Notes under the pieces: generated by a model
The model's input: the letters and a program-made list of their open reading frames with translations, nothing else
Database searches by the model: none
What the model was told of the DNA's origin: nothing
Shown here: positions 1 through 8,827 of the stretch, in pieces
Numbering within the stretch: the first letter of the stretch is position 1
How the letters are laid out: every line of letters starts with the position of its first letter
Position numbers and translations under genes: made by a program
NCBI GenBank assembly: GCA_025934635.1
Contig: JAICWX010000010.1
Span: 1-58,369 of the forward strand
DNA length: 58,369 bases
Direction of reading: 5' to 3'
DNA from: Streptosporangiaceae bacterium
GTDB lineage: Bacteria; Actinomycetota; Actinomycetes; Streptosporangiales; Streptosporangiaceae

Positions 1-74
1 GCACCGGAATACCGCGCATCCCACTGCTGCCTGTCCACCTGGTCACTGTCCCGCTGAGCGGCTCACGGGGCAAC

Positions 75-1271
75 TCAGGAGGCGGGCTTGCGAGTGTCTG
101 GGCGGCCGCCGCCGCGGGCAAGCACCTCACGCAGCCGGACCCGGGAGCCGGTGCGCAGGATGGACCGGGCGTAGATCGTCGCCGCGGTCCGCGCCATCCA
201 CACCGTACCCACCGCGACCAGGACGGCCGAGACCGCCGCCTGCCAGGCGGGCACGTCGCCCGCCGCGTACAGCACGGGCATGGCGATCGGGGCGGTCGGC
301 GGCAGGAAACCGAGCACGTGGTAGAAGGTGCTGGCGCCGTTGGCGTAGATCACCGTGTAGGACAGCGCGTAGGCGATGATGAGCGGGAGCTGCACCGGCA
401 AGACCACCGTGCCCACATCGGATTGCCTGCTGACCAGGGATCCGGCCGCGGCGAAGGCGGTGCAGTAGAAGGCGTAGCCGAGCACCAGGAACACCGCGCC
501 GACGATCACGATCCCGGCCGCCGCGCCGTGCACCAGGCTGGACCCGACGGCGGCGCCCAGGCCGAGGACGACGGCCACCATCGCCACGGCCTGGGCCAGG
601 GCGAGCAGGCCGACGCCGAATACCTTCCCGACCAGCAGCTGGATCGGCCGGACCGAGGCGAGGATCACCTCGACGATCCGGTTCTGCTTCTCCTCGCCGA
701 CGCCCATCGCGATCTGCGAGCCGTAAGCGCTGATCAGGATCCACACCAGCACCACGGTGAACAGCCCGGTGAGCCGCCGGGACAGGCTGGCCGACGGCGG
801 GGCCAGGCCCCGGACCGGCAGGGTCACACCGCGGTCGGCAGCGCCCGGCGGCAGCTGGCCGAGCAGCTTGCTCAGGCCGGCGACGTCGGCGATGCTGGCC
901 GGCAGCCCGCCGCCGGCCAGCTGGACCTGCTTCACGACGACTTCGCTGTCGTTCACCAGGGCCACGTCCAGCTGGCCGCCGCGCAAGGCGGTCTCGGCTG
1001 CCGCCAGGCTGGGCTCCCGTACCACGGTGACGGCCGTGTCGGTGAGCCGCCCGGCCTCGCGCACGACGCCGGTCATCGCCGCCACCGGAGTACCCACCAG
1101 GCCGACGCGCTGCGGCTTGGCGTTTTTCGCCACGATGGCCGGGATGGCCACCCCGGCCGCGACCACGAGCAGCAGCACGATCGTGCTGACGGCGAAGGCG
1201 CGGGAGCGGCCCCGCTGCCGGATCTCCCGCTGCGCGACGATCGCCGTCAGCCGGAACCAGCGCCGGTTCAC
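75..1271 (-). CDS. ABC-2 type exporter permease (NatB-like)
   Basis: Integral membrane subunit of an ABC-2 family exporter that pairs with the ATPase encoded just upstream. From the GTG at 1271 it is 398 aa. It has one N-terminal membrane helix (about residues 22-45), a long extracytoplasmic segment of about 150 residues, then about five hydrophobic helices. This is the NatB/YhaP-like layout. I chose GTG 1271 because it lies 19 bp after the ATPase stop with AGGGG upstream; the longer open frame to 1454 only reads the ATPase gene out of frame. The exported substrate is unknown. The family includes sodium and drug or peptide exporters. It is last in a same-strand run beginning at purU. Confidence 0.85.
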   Translation of the reverse strand: MNRRWFRLTAIVAQREIRQRGRSRAFAVSTIVLLLVVAAGVAIPAIVAKNAKPQRVGLVGTPVAAMTGVVREAGRLTDTAVTVVREPSLAAAETALRGGQLDVALVNDSEVVVKQVQLAGGGLPASIADVAGLSKLLGQLPPGAADRGVTLPVRGLAPPSASLSRRLTGLFTVVLVWILISAYGSQIAMGVGEEKQNRIVEVILASVRPIQLLVGKVFGVGLLALAQAVAMVAVVLGLGAAVGSSLVHGAAAGIVIVGAVFLVLGYAFYCTAFAAAGSLVSRQSDVGTVVLPVQLPLIIAYALSYTVIYANGASTFYHVLGFLPPTAPIAMPVLYAAGDVPAWQAAVSAVLVAVGTVWMARTAATIYARSILRTGSRVRLREVLARGGGRPDTRKPAS

Positions 1272-1290
1272 GCCGTTGCCCCTGCTCGCA

Positions 1291-2223
1291 TCAGACGTCC
1301 TCCCCGGTAACCTCGCGGAACACCTCGGACAGGCGGCGGGTGGCGGAGGTGAAGTGCTCGACCGGGCCGGCTGCCCGGGCCGTGTCGAGGACCCGCTGGG
1401 AATCGGCGCCCGCGGCCAGCGCGAGCAGCACCGTGCCGCCGGCCGGGCCGGCACCGGCGTCCACCCGCTCGACGGTAGCGACCTCGGGTTCCAGCGGCCG
1501 GGCCCAGTCTCCGGCCGGGTCGCCGGCCACCCGGACCTCCAGCCGCGCCCGGTCGCCGCGCTCGAGGTCGGCCACCGAGCCCTGGGCCACGGCCCGGCCG
1601 CGGTAGATGATCGCGACCGACTCGCAGATGTCCTCGACCAGGTCGAGCTGGTGGCTGGAGAACACCACGGTGACCCCGGCGCGGGCCCGTTCGGCCAGGA
1701 TCTCGGTCATGTCGTCGACGCCGCCCGGGTCCAGGCCGGCGAACGGCTCGTCGAGCACGAGCAGCTCCGGGTCGTGCATCAGCGCGGCGGCCAGCTGCAC
1801 CCGCTGCTGGTTGCCGTGCGACAGTGCCTCGAGCTTGGCCGATTCCCGGCCCGCCAGGCCCAGCCGCCCGATCCAGTTCCGCGCCGCGGTGCGGGCCGCG
1901 GACGCGGTCATGTCGTGCAGGCGGCCCAGGTACTCCAGCTGCTCCAGTATCTGCATGCCCGGGTAGAGGCCGCGTTCCTCGGGCATGTAGCCGAACCGGT
2001 GCCTGGCCTGCTCGGTCACCGGCTCGCCGCGCCAGCGCACCTGGCCGGCCTCCAGCGCCACCACGCCGAAGATCGCGCGCATCGTGGTGGTCTTGCCGGC
2101 CCCGTTCGGGCCCAGGAAGCCGAAGACCTGGCCGGGCGGGACGCTGAAGGTCAGCCCGTCCAGCGCCACGACGGAGCCGAACTGGCGCTTCAGGTCGATC
2201 AGCTCCAGGGACGGCTCGGTCAC
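1291..2223 (-). CDS. ABC transporter ATP-binding protein
   Basis: Cytoplasmic ATPase driving the adjacent ABC-2 permease. It is 310 aa from a GTG start preceded by GAGGCGG. Visible motifs are Walker A GPNGAGKTTT (about residue 38), an ABC signature written LSHGNQQR instead of LSGGQ, Walker B LLVLDEP, a D-loop GLDP and an H-loop SSHQ. A C-terminal domain of about 90 residues follows, as in NatA-type and other exporter ATPases. It starts 33 bp after the DNA methyltransferase stop, so it may share its transcript. Family assignment is secure; substrate is not deducible. Confidence 0.9.
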   Translation of the reverse strand: MTEPSLELIDLKRQFGSVVALDGLTFSVPPGQVFGFLGPNGAGKTTTMRAIFGVVALEAGQVRWRGEPVTEQARHRFGYMPEERGLYPGMQILEQLEYLGRLHDMTASAARTAARNWIGRLGLAGRESAKLEALSHGNQQRVQLAAALMHDPELLVLDEPFAGLDPGGVDDMTEILAERARAGVTVVFSSHQLDLVEDICESVAIIYRGRAVAQGSVADLERGDRARLEVRVAGDPAGDWARPLEPEVATVERVDAGAGPAGGTVLLALAAGADSQRVLDTARAAGPVEHFTSATRRLSEVFREVTGEDV

Positions 2224-2256
2224 CGTGCCGCCTCGGTCATTGGGCCACCCGGGTCA

Positions 2257-3261
2257 TCATGCCGCCCCGGCCCCGTGCAGTCGCTCGGCGGCGAGGTCCG
2301 CGAAGGCCGGGTCGGTTTCCGCGGTGAACGCGCGGCGGCCCAGCCCGACCGCCGCCACCGAGGCCGAGCACAGCCCGCCGAACGGCTCCCACACCACGTC
2401 ACCGGGCTGGGTGACCGCCGCGATCAGGCGTTCCATGAACTCGAGCGGCTTCTGGTTCAGGTGCGCCGAGCTGGCCGCGGTCGGGCTGTACACCCGCGGC
2501 GCGGCCCGGCGCAGGGTGCCCTTCAGCCGCTCGGTATCGTGCAGCGGCCGGCGGGACCAGACGTTGGTGACCCCGTGCGCGTGCTGCCAGCGGTACCGGA
2601 GCGCGTCCCAGGCGGCGGCGGTGACCGGCCGCTCGCCGTCGAGCGAGTAGTAGGGCCACATCGCCGGCTGGCCGTGCGCGTTGGCGTAGGCGGCCAGCCG
2701 CTGGGTCATTTCCCCCGGCGGCCAGTACCACAGCGAGTCCTTGGTCAGGTACTTGCGGGTGGCCGCGTTCTTCACCCCGCACGCCTCGTTGGCCCGCTGC
2801 AGCGACAGCCCGGACCGGGCCCATTCGTGCCGGACCCACTGCTTGGGCGGCATCGGCCCGTCCGGGCCGGTGATGGTGAAGGCCCGCTGGTAGAACGCGC
2901 ACACCTCGGTCACGACGGGGAACTGCCTGATGGTCTGGCCGTTCACGTTGCCCGCGATGTGAGCCAGGCCCTTGTCCCAGACGATGAGCTGGATGTAGTC
3001 CCAGCCGTGTTCGGCGAGCACCGGGTGAACGTTAGCCCAGCCAAGCTCGGTATTCCAGAACCACAGCGTGGTCGCCGGGCCGGCCGCCGCCGACCAGGCC
3101 GCGATGTGCGGCCGGTACCAGTGCGGGAGGGTGCCGGGGCCGATGGTGTCGCCATGGAACCCGCGGACGCCGTAGGCGCCGTCGCTGATGATCGTCGCGG
3201 GGGCCGGCCAGTCCGGGTAGGCATCGAGCACATCACCACGGAACAGGTCAAACCCTCTCAT
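2257..3261 (-). CDS. Site-specific DNA methyltransferase, N4/N6 beta-type, solo
   Basis: Predicted amino-methyltransferase acting on DNA adenine or cytosine with S-adenosylmethionine. At 334 aa the motif order is that of the beta class. The catalytic motif comes early and is written SDGAYG (about residues 26-31) where the canonical form is [16 protein letters not shown] follows near residue 270, and the AdoMet-binding VWEPFGG...GLGRRA motif near the C terminus. No endonuclease, specificity subunit or Vsr is nearby, so it looks like an orphan enzyme. The ATG lies 3 bp after the sdaA stop, so translation is probably coupled to sdaA, an unusual partner. Target sequence and activity cannot be read from sequence. 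Confidence 0.8.
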   Translation of the reverse strand: MRGFDLFRGDVLDAYPDWPAPATIISDGAYGVRGFHGDTIGPGTLPHWYRPHIAAWSAAAGPATTLWFWNTELGWANVHPVLAEHGWDYIQLIVWDKGLAHIAGNVNGQTIRQFPVVTEVCAFYQRAFTITGPDGPMPPKQWVRHEWARSGLSLQRANEACGVKNAATRKYLTKDSLWYWPPGEMTQRLAAYANAHGQPAMWPYYSLDGERPVTAAAWDALRYRWQHAHGVTNVWSRRPLHDTERLKGTLRRAAPRVYSPTAASSAHLNQKPLEFMERLIAAVTQPGDVVWEPFGGLCSASVAAVGLGRRAFTAETDPAFADLAAERLHGAGAA

Positions 3262-3264
3262 GGG

Positions 3265-4662
3265 CTAGCACTCTATGACGTTGACGGCGAGTCCGCCGCG
3301 CGAAGTCTCCTTGTATTTGTCCAGCATGTCGCGTCCGGTCATGCGCATGGTGTCGATGGCCTTGTCGAGCGAGACGAAGTGCCGCCCGTCGCCGCGCAGG
3401 GCCATCCGGGCCGCGTTGATGGCGGTGACGGAGGCGACCGCGTTCCGCTCGATGCACGGCACCTGGACCAGGCCGCCGATCGGGTCACAGGTCAGCCCCA
3501 GGTTGTGCTCGATGCCGATCTCGGCCGCGTTCTCCACCTGCTCCGGCGTGCCGCCGAGCAGCTCGGCCAGCGCGCCGGCCGCCATCGAGCAGGCCGACCC
3601 CACCTCGCCCTGGCAGCCGACCTCGGCGCCGGAGATGGACGCGTTCTCCTTGAACAAGGTCCCGATGGCGGTCGCGGTCAGCAGGAAGCGGGCGATGCCG
3701 TCGGCGGACGCGCCGGGCACGAACCGGTCGTAGTAGTGCAGGACGGCGGGGACGATGCCGGCCGCGCCGTTGGTGGGCGCGGTGACGACGCGGCCGCCCG
3801 CGGCGTTCTCCTCGTTGACCGCGAGCGCGTACAGCGTCACCCAGTCCATCGCCCGCAGCGGGTCGTCGCCGTCGCGCTCGCAGGTGAGCTGGCGGAACAG
3901 CCGCGGCGCGCGGCGCGGCACCTTCAGGCCGCCGGGCAGCATGCCGTCGGTGCGGCAGCCGCGCTCCACGCAGGCCTGCATGACCTGCCACAGCTCGGTC
4001 AGGCCGGCCCGGACCTCGGCGGCCGTACGGCCGAGGGCCTGCTCGTTGGCCAGCATGATGCCGGAGATCGGCAGCCCGCTCGACCGGGCGTGCGCGAGCA
4101 GCTCCTCGCCGGTGGTGAACGGGTAGGGCACGGCTGGCCCCGGGGCCGTGGCATCGGCCGGCCCGGCCTCGTCCTCGGCCGCCCGGGCCTGCGCCTCGTC
4201 GGTGACGAAGCCGCCGCCGACCGAGAAGTACTCCCGCTCGCGCAGGGCCGCGCCGCCGGGGCCGCAGGCGGTGAACCGCATCCCGTTCGGGTGGTAGCCG
4301 AGCTTCTTCCGGCGGTTGAACTCCAGGTTCTTGCCGAGGGTGAAGGGGATCTCGTGCTCGCCGAGCAGCCGGATCGTGCCGTGCTCCTTGATGGCCTCCA
4401 GCCGGGCCGGTATCGCGTCGACGTCGACGGTGGCGGGCTCCTCGCCTTCCAGCCCGAGCAGGACGGCCTTGTCGCTGCCGTGCCCGGGTCCGGTCAGGCC
4501 CAGCGAGCCGTACAGGGCGACCCGGACCGTCTCGACCTCGGGCAGCAGGCCGTCGTCGCGCAGGCCCCGGACGAACATCCCGGCCGCCTTCATCGGCCCG
4601 ACGGTATGCGAGCTGGACGGGCCGATGCCCACCTTGAACAGGTCAAAGACGCTGATCGCCAT
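3265..4662 (-). CDS. sdaA: L-serine ammonia-lyase, iron-sulfur dependent, single chain
   Basis: Deaminates L-serine to pyruvate and ammonia with a [4Fe-4S] cluster. At 465 aa it has the usual single-chain length (N-terminal beta domain beginning [20 protein letters not shown], then the alpha catalytic domain). Cysteines at 350 ([10 protein letters not shown]), 392 (LTCDPI), 403 (VPCIERN) and 465 (the last residue) have spacings of 42, 11 and 62. From memory these match the cluster ligands of the Legionella enzyme, where the C-terminal cysteine bends back to cap the cluster, so the tail-in-mouth inhibition seen there is expected. It sits 28 bp after purU, which places serine breakdown beside folate one-carbon disposal. 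Confidence 0.95.
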   Translation of the reverse strand: MAISVFDLFKVGIGPSSSHTVGPMKAAGMFVRGLRDDGLLPEVETVRVALYGSLGLTGPGHGSDKAVLLGLEGEEPATVDVDAIPARLEAIKEHGTIRLLGEHEIPFTLGKNLEFNRRKKLGYHPNGMRFTACGPGGAALREREYFSVGGGFVTDEAQARAAEDEAGPADATAPGPAVPYPFTTGEELLAHARSSGLPISGIMLANEQALGRTAAEVRAGLTELWQVMQACVERGCRTDGMLPGGLKVPRRAPRLFRQLTCERDGDDPLRAMDWVTLYALAVNEENAAGGRVVTAPTNGAAGIVPAVLHYYDRFVPGASADGIARFLLTATAIGTLFKENASISGAEVGCQGEVGSACSMAAGALAELLGGTPEQVENAAEIGIEHNLGLTCDPIGGLVQVPCIERNAVASVTAINAARMALRGDGRHFVSLDKAIDTMRMTGRDMLDKYKETSRGGLAVNVIEC

Positions 4663-4690
4663 TGATGCGCCCTTATTTCCTTTAGGGGTA

Positions 4691-5581
4691 TCAGTGAAAG
4701 ACTACGGTCCGGTCGCCGTTGAGCAAGACCCGGTGCTCCGCGTGCCAGGTCACCGCGCGCGCCAGGACCTGCGCCTCCACGTCCCGGCCGGCCTCGGTCA
4801 GGCGCTCGGGCGAGAGCGTGTGGTTGACCCGGATCACGTCCTGCTCGATGATCGGGCCCTCGTCCAGGTCCGGCGTCACGTAGTGCGCGGTAGCGCCGAT
4901 CAGCTTGACGCCGCGCGCGTGGGCCTGATGGTAGGGCTTGGCGCCCTTGAAGCTCGGCAGGAAGGAATGGTGGATGTTGATCATCCGGCCCTCCATCCGC
5001 TTGCACACCTCGCCGGACAGGATCTGCATGTAGCGGGCGAGCACGATGAGCTCGGTCCCGGTACCGTCGATGACCTCGAGCAGCTGGCTCTCGGCGGCCG
5101 CCTTGTCCTCAGGCGCCACCGGGATGTGGTGAAACGGGATCCGGTACGACGCGGCCAGCTCGGCGAAGTCGTCGTGGTTGGACACCACGCCGGCCACGTC
5201 CACCGGCAGCGAGCCGGTTTTCCACCGGAACAGCAGGTCGTTCAGGCAGTGGCCGAGCCGGGAGACCATGATCAGGGTGCGGATCCGGGTGGCATCGTCG
5301 TGCAGCTGCCAGGACATCTGGAACGACTCGGCCACCCAGGAGAAGCCGCGCTCGAGCCCGGCGAGCGACTCGCCGGGCGACTGGGCGGACGGCGGCACCC
5401 GGAAGTGCACCCGCATGAAGAAGCGCCCGTCCGGGCGCTCTGCCTCCGGCTGGCCGTACTGCTGGCTGGCCAGGATGTTCGCCGAGTGCTGGACGAGGAA
5501 ACTGGATACCGCGTACACGATCCCCGGCTTGTCCGGGCAGGACAGCGTCAGCACGTAATCCCGGCCTGGCACAGCGCTCAT
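4691..5581 (-). CDS. purU: Formyltetrahydrofolate deformylase
   Basis: Hydrolyses 10-formyl-THF to formate and THF. It is 296 aa from ATG 5581. A GTG two codons upstream is possible, but GAGGTGA fits the ATG. An N-terminal ACT domain (about residues 5-85, beginning [13 protein letters not shown]) is followed by a formyltransferase-fold catalytic domain with NIHHSFLP and the acidic [10 protein letters not shown] segment, which carry the Asn-His-Asp triad of the PurN/PurU fold. It is the first gene of a (-) run with sdaA and is divergent from an IclR gene. purU accompanies corrinoid methyl-transfer pathways such as aerobic chloromethane use, so its proximity to the 7-18 kb island is meaningful. 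Confidence 0.95.
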   Translation of the reverse strand: MSAVPGRDYVLTLSCPDKPGIVYAVSSFLVQHSANILASQQYGQPEAERPDGRFFMRVHFRVPPSAQSPGESLAGLERGFSWVAESFQMSWQLHDDATRIRTLIMVSRLGHCLNDLLFRWKTGSLPVDVAGVVSNHDDFAELAASYRIPFHHIPVAPEDKAAAESQLLEVIDGTGTELIVLARYMQILSGEVCKRMEGRMINIHHSFLPSFKGAKPYHQAHARGVKLIGATAHYVTPDLDEGPIIEQDVIRVNHTLSPERLTEAGRDVEAQVLARAVTWHAEHRVLLNGDRTVVFH

Positions 5582-5594
5582 TCTCACCTCAGCT

Positions 5595-5611
5595 GTTGCT
5601 TACTATGCAAC
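5595..5611. promoter_or_regulatory. Candidate IclR operator 1 (upstream of purU)
   Basis: GTTGC-N7-GCAAC, which becomes perfect 6-bp arms TGTTGC/GCAACA if 5594 and 5612 are included. It lies 14 bp upstream of the purU start codon. The half-site TATGCAACAA recurs as TACGCAACAA 19 bp downstream (5623-5632). The identical arrangement recurs over the iclR start at 5807-5823, so this is probably the site where that regulator controls purU-sdaA. Binding is inferred. Confidence 0.55.
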
Positions 5612-5806
5612 AAAATTCTCTATACGCAACAATGGTGCATCATCTGATCATCGACGGTCAAGGCCGCGGGGTGCTCCGGGGTGATCGCACGGGGTCCGTG
5701 TACCCCTGGCCACGCTCTTACGTGGGCTATGTGCCACAGGCCACATTGCGTGCCGGTGCGGGAGCGTTCCTAGCACGCTGGTGCGGGGGGCAGCTAGGCG
5801 CGTAGT

Positions 5807-5823
5807 GTTGCGCTATGGGCAAC
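5807..5823. promoter_or_regulatory. Candidate IclR operator 2 over the iclR start
   Basis: A second TGTTGC-N7-GCAACA (arms 5806-5811 and 5819-5824), with the same spacing and arms as the site at 5595-5611. It spans the iclR ATG at 5815 and part of a TAGTGT hexamer (5803-5808) that could be the -10 box of a leaderless transcript. This suggests autorepression. Confidence 0.55.
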
Positions 5824-6588
5824 AGTCAGGTCGTGTCGGCGGTGCAATCGGTGGACCGGGCGATGCGGATCCTGGAGATCCTGGCCCGGGACGGGGAGGC
5901 CGGGGTCACCGAGGTCGCGGGTGAGCTCGGCGTGCACAAGTCGACGGCGTCCCGGCTGCTGTCCGCGCTGGATTCGCGGGAGCTGGTCACCCAGGACGCC
6001 GCGCGGGGGAAGTTCCGGCTCGGGGTGGGCATCGTGCGGCTGGCCGGGGCGGCCAGCGCGCGGCTCGACGTGCTCCAGGAGAGCCGGGCGGTCTGCCGGA
6101 TGCTGGCCCACGAGGTAGGCGAGACCGTCAACCTGGCCATCATGTCCGGCCGCGACGCGCTGTACCTGGACCAGGCGGCGGGCCCGGCCGCGCTCTCCCC
6201 GCACAACTGGGCCGGGCAGCGCATCCCGCTGCACGCGACCTCGGACGGCAAGGTCCTGCTGGCCTGGCGGCCCGAGGCCGAGCTCGGCCAGTGCCTGACG
6301 CCGCCGCTGGCCCGCTTCACCGAGCGCACCATCACCAGCGCGGCCGAGTTCCCGGCGCTGCTGGCCGAGGTGCGGCGGCGCGGCTACGCCACCGCGGTGG
6401 ACGAGCTCGAGGCCGGGCTGACCGCGATCGCGGCGCCGGTCCGCGACGCCGCGGGCACCGTGATCGCCTCGATCAGCGCCTCCGGCCCGAGCTTCCGCAT
6501 CCCCGCCGCCCGCGTCGAGGTGCTGGCCGCCGCCGTTCGCCGCGCCGCCGGCGAAGCCTCCCGCCGCCTCGGCTGGCTCGCCCGCTGA
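5815..6588 (+). CDS. IclR-family transcriptional regulator (one-carbon/serine locus)
   Basis: DNA-binding regulator, 257 aa. The N-terminal winged helix-turn-helix (about residues 8-70) contains TEVAGELGVHKSTASRLLSAL. The C-terminal IclR ligand-binding domain includes GETVNLAIMSG, IPLHATSDGKVLLA and GYATAVDELEAGLTAIAAPV. It is divergent from purU-sdaA, and two identical inverted repeats flank the shared 230-bp region, so it probably regulates purU-sdaA and itself. The start has no Shine-Dalgarno but has TAGTGT six bases upstream, consistent with a leaderless mRNA. The ligand is unknown. Confidence 0.93.
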   Translation: MGNSQVVSAVQSVDRAMRILEILARDGEAGVTEVAGELGVHKSTASRLLSALDSRELVTQDAARGKFRLGVGIVRLAGAASARLDVLQESRAVCRMLAHEVGETVNLAIMSGRDALYLDQAAGPAALSPHNWAGQRIPLHATSDGKVLLAWRPEAELGQCLTPPLARFTERTITSAAEFPALLAEVRRRGYATAVDELEAGLTAIAAPVRDAAGTVIASISASGPSFRIPAARVEVLAAAVRRAAGEASRRLGWLAR

Positions 6589-6640
6589 AGCGGGACGATG
6601 GTCCGCTAAGACCCGGCGATCGCCTGCTGGAGCTCCGGGG

Positions 6641-7147
6641 TCAGTGCCATCTCGGGGCCGGGATCCGGGCGGGCTCGGCCGGTACGGGCTGGCGGGCGAG
6701 GATGTTCCTGAGCTCGATGGTGTCGCCGTCGGGGTAGCGGTCGAGGATCGCGTCGAGGTCGCGACGCTGGGCCGGGGTGGAGTACGAGGCCAGCTCACGC
6801 TCCAGGGCCCGGCGCTGCGGGCTGGCCTCCGCCGGGCCGACCGGGGCCAGCAGGGCGGCCGTCAGGAACAGCATCCCGGGGATCATGATGACGCCGGGCA
6901 TGCCGGTGCGCATCAGGTAGCCGGCCACGGTGAGCACCGTCCCGACCGCCAGCGGCCGCCAGCGGGGACGTATGGCGGCGGCGACCCGGAGCAATCCGAC
7001 GGCTACCAGCAGGCCGCCGATCCGGCTCCACCGGCGGATCCGCCCGGAGCGCCCGGCCTGGCTGAACCACAGGCCACGGCCCCGGTACTCCGGCGACCGC
7101 GACGATTTCCAGATCACCACGTTCCGGCGATGCCGTCGCAACGTCAT
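6641..7147 (-). CDS. Hypothetical membrane protein
   Basis: Protein of 168 aa with a basic N terminus (MTLRRHRRN), two hydrophobic segments (about residues 44-58 and 68-102) and a soluble C-terminal tail rich in Leu, Glu and Arg (LERELASYSTPAQRRDLDAILDRYPD) that is probably helical and cytoplasmic. The start is supported by AGGAGG five to six bases upstream of the ATG at 7147. It is convergent with the iclR gene and downstream of mttB behind a strong hairpin. No family recognised. Confidence 0.65.
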   Translation of the reverse strand: MTLRRHRRNVVIWKSSRSPEYRGRGLWFSQAGRSGRIRRWSRIGGLLVAVGLLRVAAAIRPRWRPLAVGTVLTVAGYLMRTGMPGVIMIPGMLFLTAALLAPVGPAEASPQRRALERELASYSTPAQRRDLDAILDRYPDGDTIELRNILARQPVPAEPARIPAPRWH

Positions 7148-7207
7148 CGCAGCCTCCTACATTCCGCTGCCCCTGCGTGTCCCCATGCTCACTCGCGCCC
7201 GGGGGCT

Positions 7208-7250
7208 TTGTCTACGGTTCCGGGTGCTATAACCCCGGAACCGCCGACAA
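7208..7250 (-). terminator. Strong hairpin terminator after the mttB-type gene
   Basis: Two-part stem: TTGTC (7208-7212) pairs with GACAA (7246-7250), and CGGTTCCGGG (7215-7224) pairs with CCCGGAACCG (7234-7243), around a 9-nt loop. It lies 16 bp past the methyltransferase stop at 7266. There is no U-tract, as is common in high-GC actinomycetes. Confidence 0.7.
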
Positions 7251-7265
7251 GAAGGGGCAGGGACG

Positions 7266-8720
7266 CTAGTCGCCGAGTTCGCGGCGGCGGCGGGTGACGT
7301 AGTCGTCGAGCTCGGCGCGGATCGCGTCGTCCAGGGGCGGCGGCTCGAATTCCGCCAGCTTCTTGCGCCAGATCTCGCCGGCCCGGGCCGCGGTGTCCTT
7401 GGCGCCCTGCTTGAGCCAGCGCTCGAAGTTCGAGGTGGAGGAGAGCCACGGGCGCTGGAAGCAGTCGCGGAAGCGCTCCATCGTGTGCTCGGCGCCGAGG
7501 AAGTGGCCGCCGTGGCCGATCTCTTCGTGCGCGCCGAACGCCAGCGATTCCTCGGTGATCTCCAGCGGGGTGAACTCGGCCCGCAGCTCGCGCAGCAGCT
7601 CGATGTCGATGATGAACTTCTCGTAGCAGCTGACCAGGCCGCCTTCCAGCCAGCCGGCCGCGTGCATGACGAAGTTGGTGCCAGCCAGGAAGGTCGGCAG
7701 CAGCGTCATCAGCGCCTCGTAGGCGGCCTGGGCGTCGGGCGTCTGCGACGAGTTCAGGCCGCCGCCGGTCCGGAACGGCAGCCCGTAGTGCCGGGCCAGC
7801 TGGCCGGTGCACAGCAGGCCGGTGGCCGACTCGGGGGTGCCGAACGACGGCGACCCGGACTGCATGTCGATGTTGGACAGGAACGAGCCGAAGATCACCG
7901 GGGTGCCGGGCCGGATCAGCTGGGCCAGCGCGATGCCGCTGAGCGCCTCGGCCAGCTGCTGGGCCAGCGCGGCCGGGATGGTGACCGGCGACATCGCGCC
8001 CATCAGCAGGAACGGGGTCAGCACCACCGGCTGGCCCGCGGCGCAGTACTCGAACTGGGCGTCCAGCATGCGGTCGTCCCAGCGCAGCGGCGAGTTGCAG
8101 TTGATCAGCGAGATGGTGGCCGGGGTCTGCTCGATCGAGGCCCGGCCCTTGCCGCCGAGCCCGCCGAACAAGATCTCGGACATCTTGATGGTGTCGGCCG
8201 CGTTCGGCCCGGAGACCACGTTGCCCATGTAGATCTTGTCGGTCAGCGTCTGCAGCGCGTAGGTCATGTCCAGGTGCCGCGAGTCCAGCGGGGTGTCGTT
8301 CGGCTCGCAGATGATGCCGCCGGCCGAGTCGAGCTCGGGGTAGGCCTGGGCCAGGCTGGCCAGCTGGCGGAAGTCCTGCATGGTGGCATCGCGGCGGACG
8401 TCGCCCGCGCGCACGAACGGGCACCCGTACACCGCGCCGAAGGCCATGTGGTCGCCGCCGATGTGCACGTTGTTCGCGGGGTTGCGGGCCTGCACGTCGA
8501 ACTCGCGCGGCGCCTTGGCCACCTGTTCCAGGACGAAGTCCGGGTCGAGCTTGACCACGTCGCCGTCCACCTGCTGCCCGGCCTTGGCGAACAGCTCGAC
8601 CGCCTCGGGCTTGGCGAACTGGATCCCGATCTCGGAGACGATCCGCCGCCAGCCGCGTTCCAGCACCGCGACCGAGTCGGCGGAAAGGATCTCGTACCGC
8701 GGCATCTTGTTCACGAACAT
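7266..8720 (-). CDS. MttB-family corrinoid-dependent methyltransferase, non-pyrrolysine
   Basis: Predicted to move a methyl group from a quaternary or tertiary amine to the cobalt of the partner corrinoid protein. It is 484 aa and co-linear with the trimethylamine methyltransferase family (TIM barrel). Segments include GSPSFGTPESATG and the C-terminal HEEIGHGGHFLGAEHTMERF. The frame is continuous with no in-frame TAG, so it belongs to the non-pyrrolysine group that includes MtgB (glycine betaine), MtpB (proline betaine) and MtcB (carnitine). Substrate cannot be chosen among these. The ATG at 8720 has GGTGA nine bases upstream. It is divergent from an operon encoding the corrinoid protein and the rest of the pathway. 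Confidence 0.92.
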   Translation of the reverse strand: MFVNKMPRYEILSADSVAVLERGWRRIVSEIGIQFAKPEAVELFAKAGQQVDGDVVKLDPDFVLEQVAKAPREFDVQARNPANNVHIGGDHMAFGAVYGCPFVRAGDVRRDATMQDFRQLASLAQAYPELDSAGGIICEPNDTPLDSRHLDMTYALQTLTDKIYMGNVVSGPNAADTIKMSEILFGGLGGKGRASIEQTPATISLINCNSPLRWDDRMLDAQFEYCAAGQPVVLTPFLLMGAMSPVTIPAALAQQLAEALSGIALAQLIRPGTPVIFGSFLSNIDMQSGSPSFGTPESATGLLCTGQLARHYGLPFRTGGGLNSSQTPDAQAAYEALMTLLPTFLAGTNFVMHAAGWLEGGLVSCYEKFIIDIELLRELRAEFTPLEITEESLAFGAHEEIGHGGHFLGAEHTMERFRDCFQRPWLSSTSNFERWLKQGAKDTAARAGEIWRKKLAEFEPPPLDDAIRAELDDYVTRRRRELGD

Positions 8721-8807
8721 TTTTCGACGTCACCAAGCCTTTGCGGACGGAACAGCAGCAACTTGACCGATCTTAGACCCGGACCCTACGATCACATAGT
8801 AGAACTC

Positions 8808-8826
8808 GGTCCCATAAAGTGGAACC
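8808..8826. promoter_or_regulatory. Candidate IclR operator between mttB-type gene and iclR
   Basis: Imperfect inverted repeat GGTCCCA-N5-TGGAACC (6 of 7 positions pair), ending one base before the ATG at 8828. A TAAAGT hexamer (8815-8820) inside it, seven bases before the ATG, resembles a leaderless -10 box. Its position in the only shared upstream region of the island suggests control of both arms. Confidence 0.4.
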
Positions 8827-8827
8827 T

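Noticed and set aside
757..4665. A 1302-codon open frame on the plus strand
   Set aside because: It runs antisense across the ABC ATPase, methyltransferase and sdaA genes, all of which have clear families. Its Arg/Gly/His-rich translation is the usual high-GC shadow. Other long antisense frames (13740-16295, 24450-26906, 29236-32094, 46211-47986) were rejected for the same reason.
7266..8720. Pyrrolysine-containing trimethylamine methyltransferase
   Set aside because: No in-frame TAG interrupts the gene and no pyl genes are visible, so it is a non-pyrrolysine family member.
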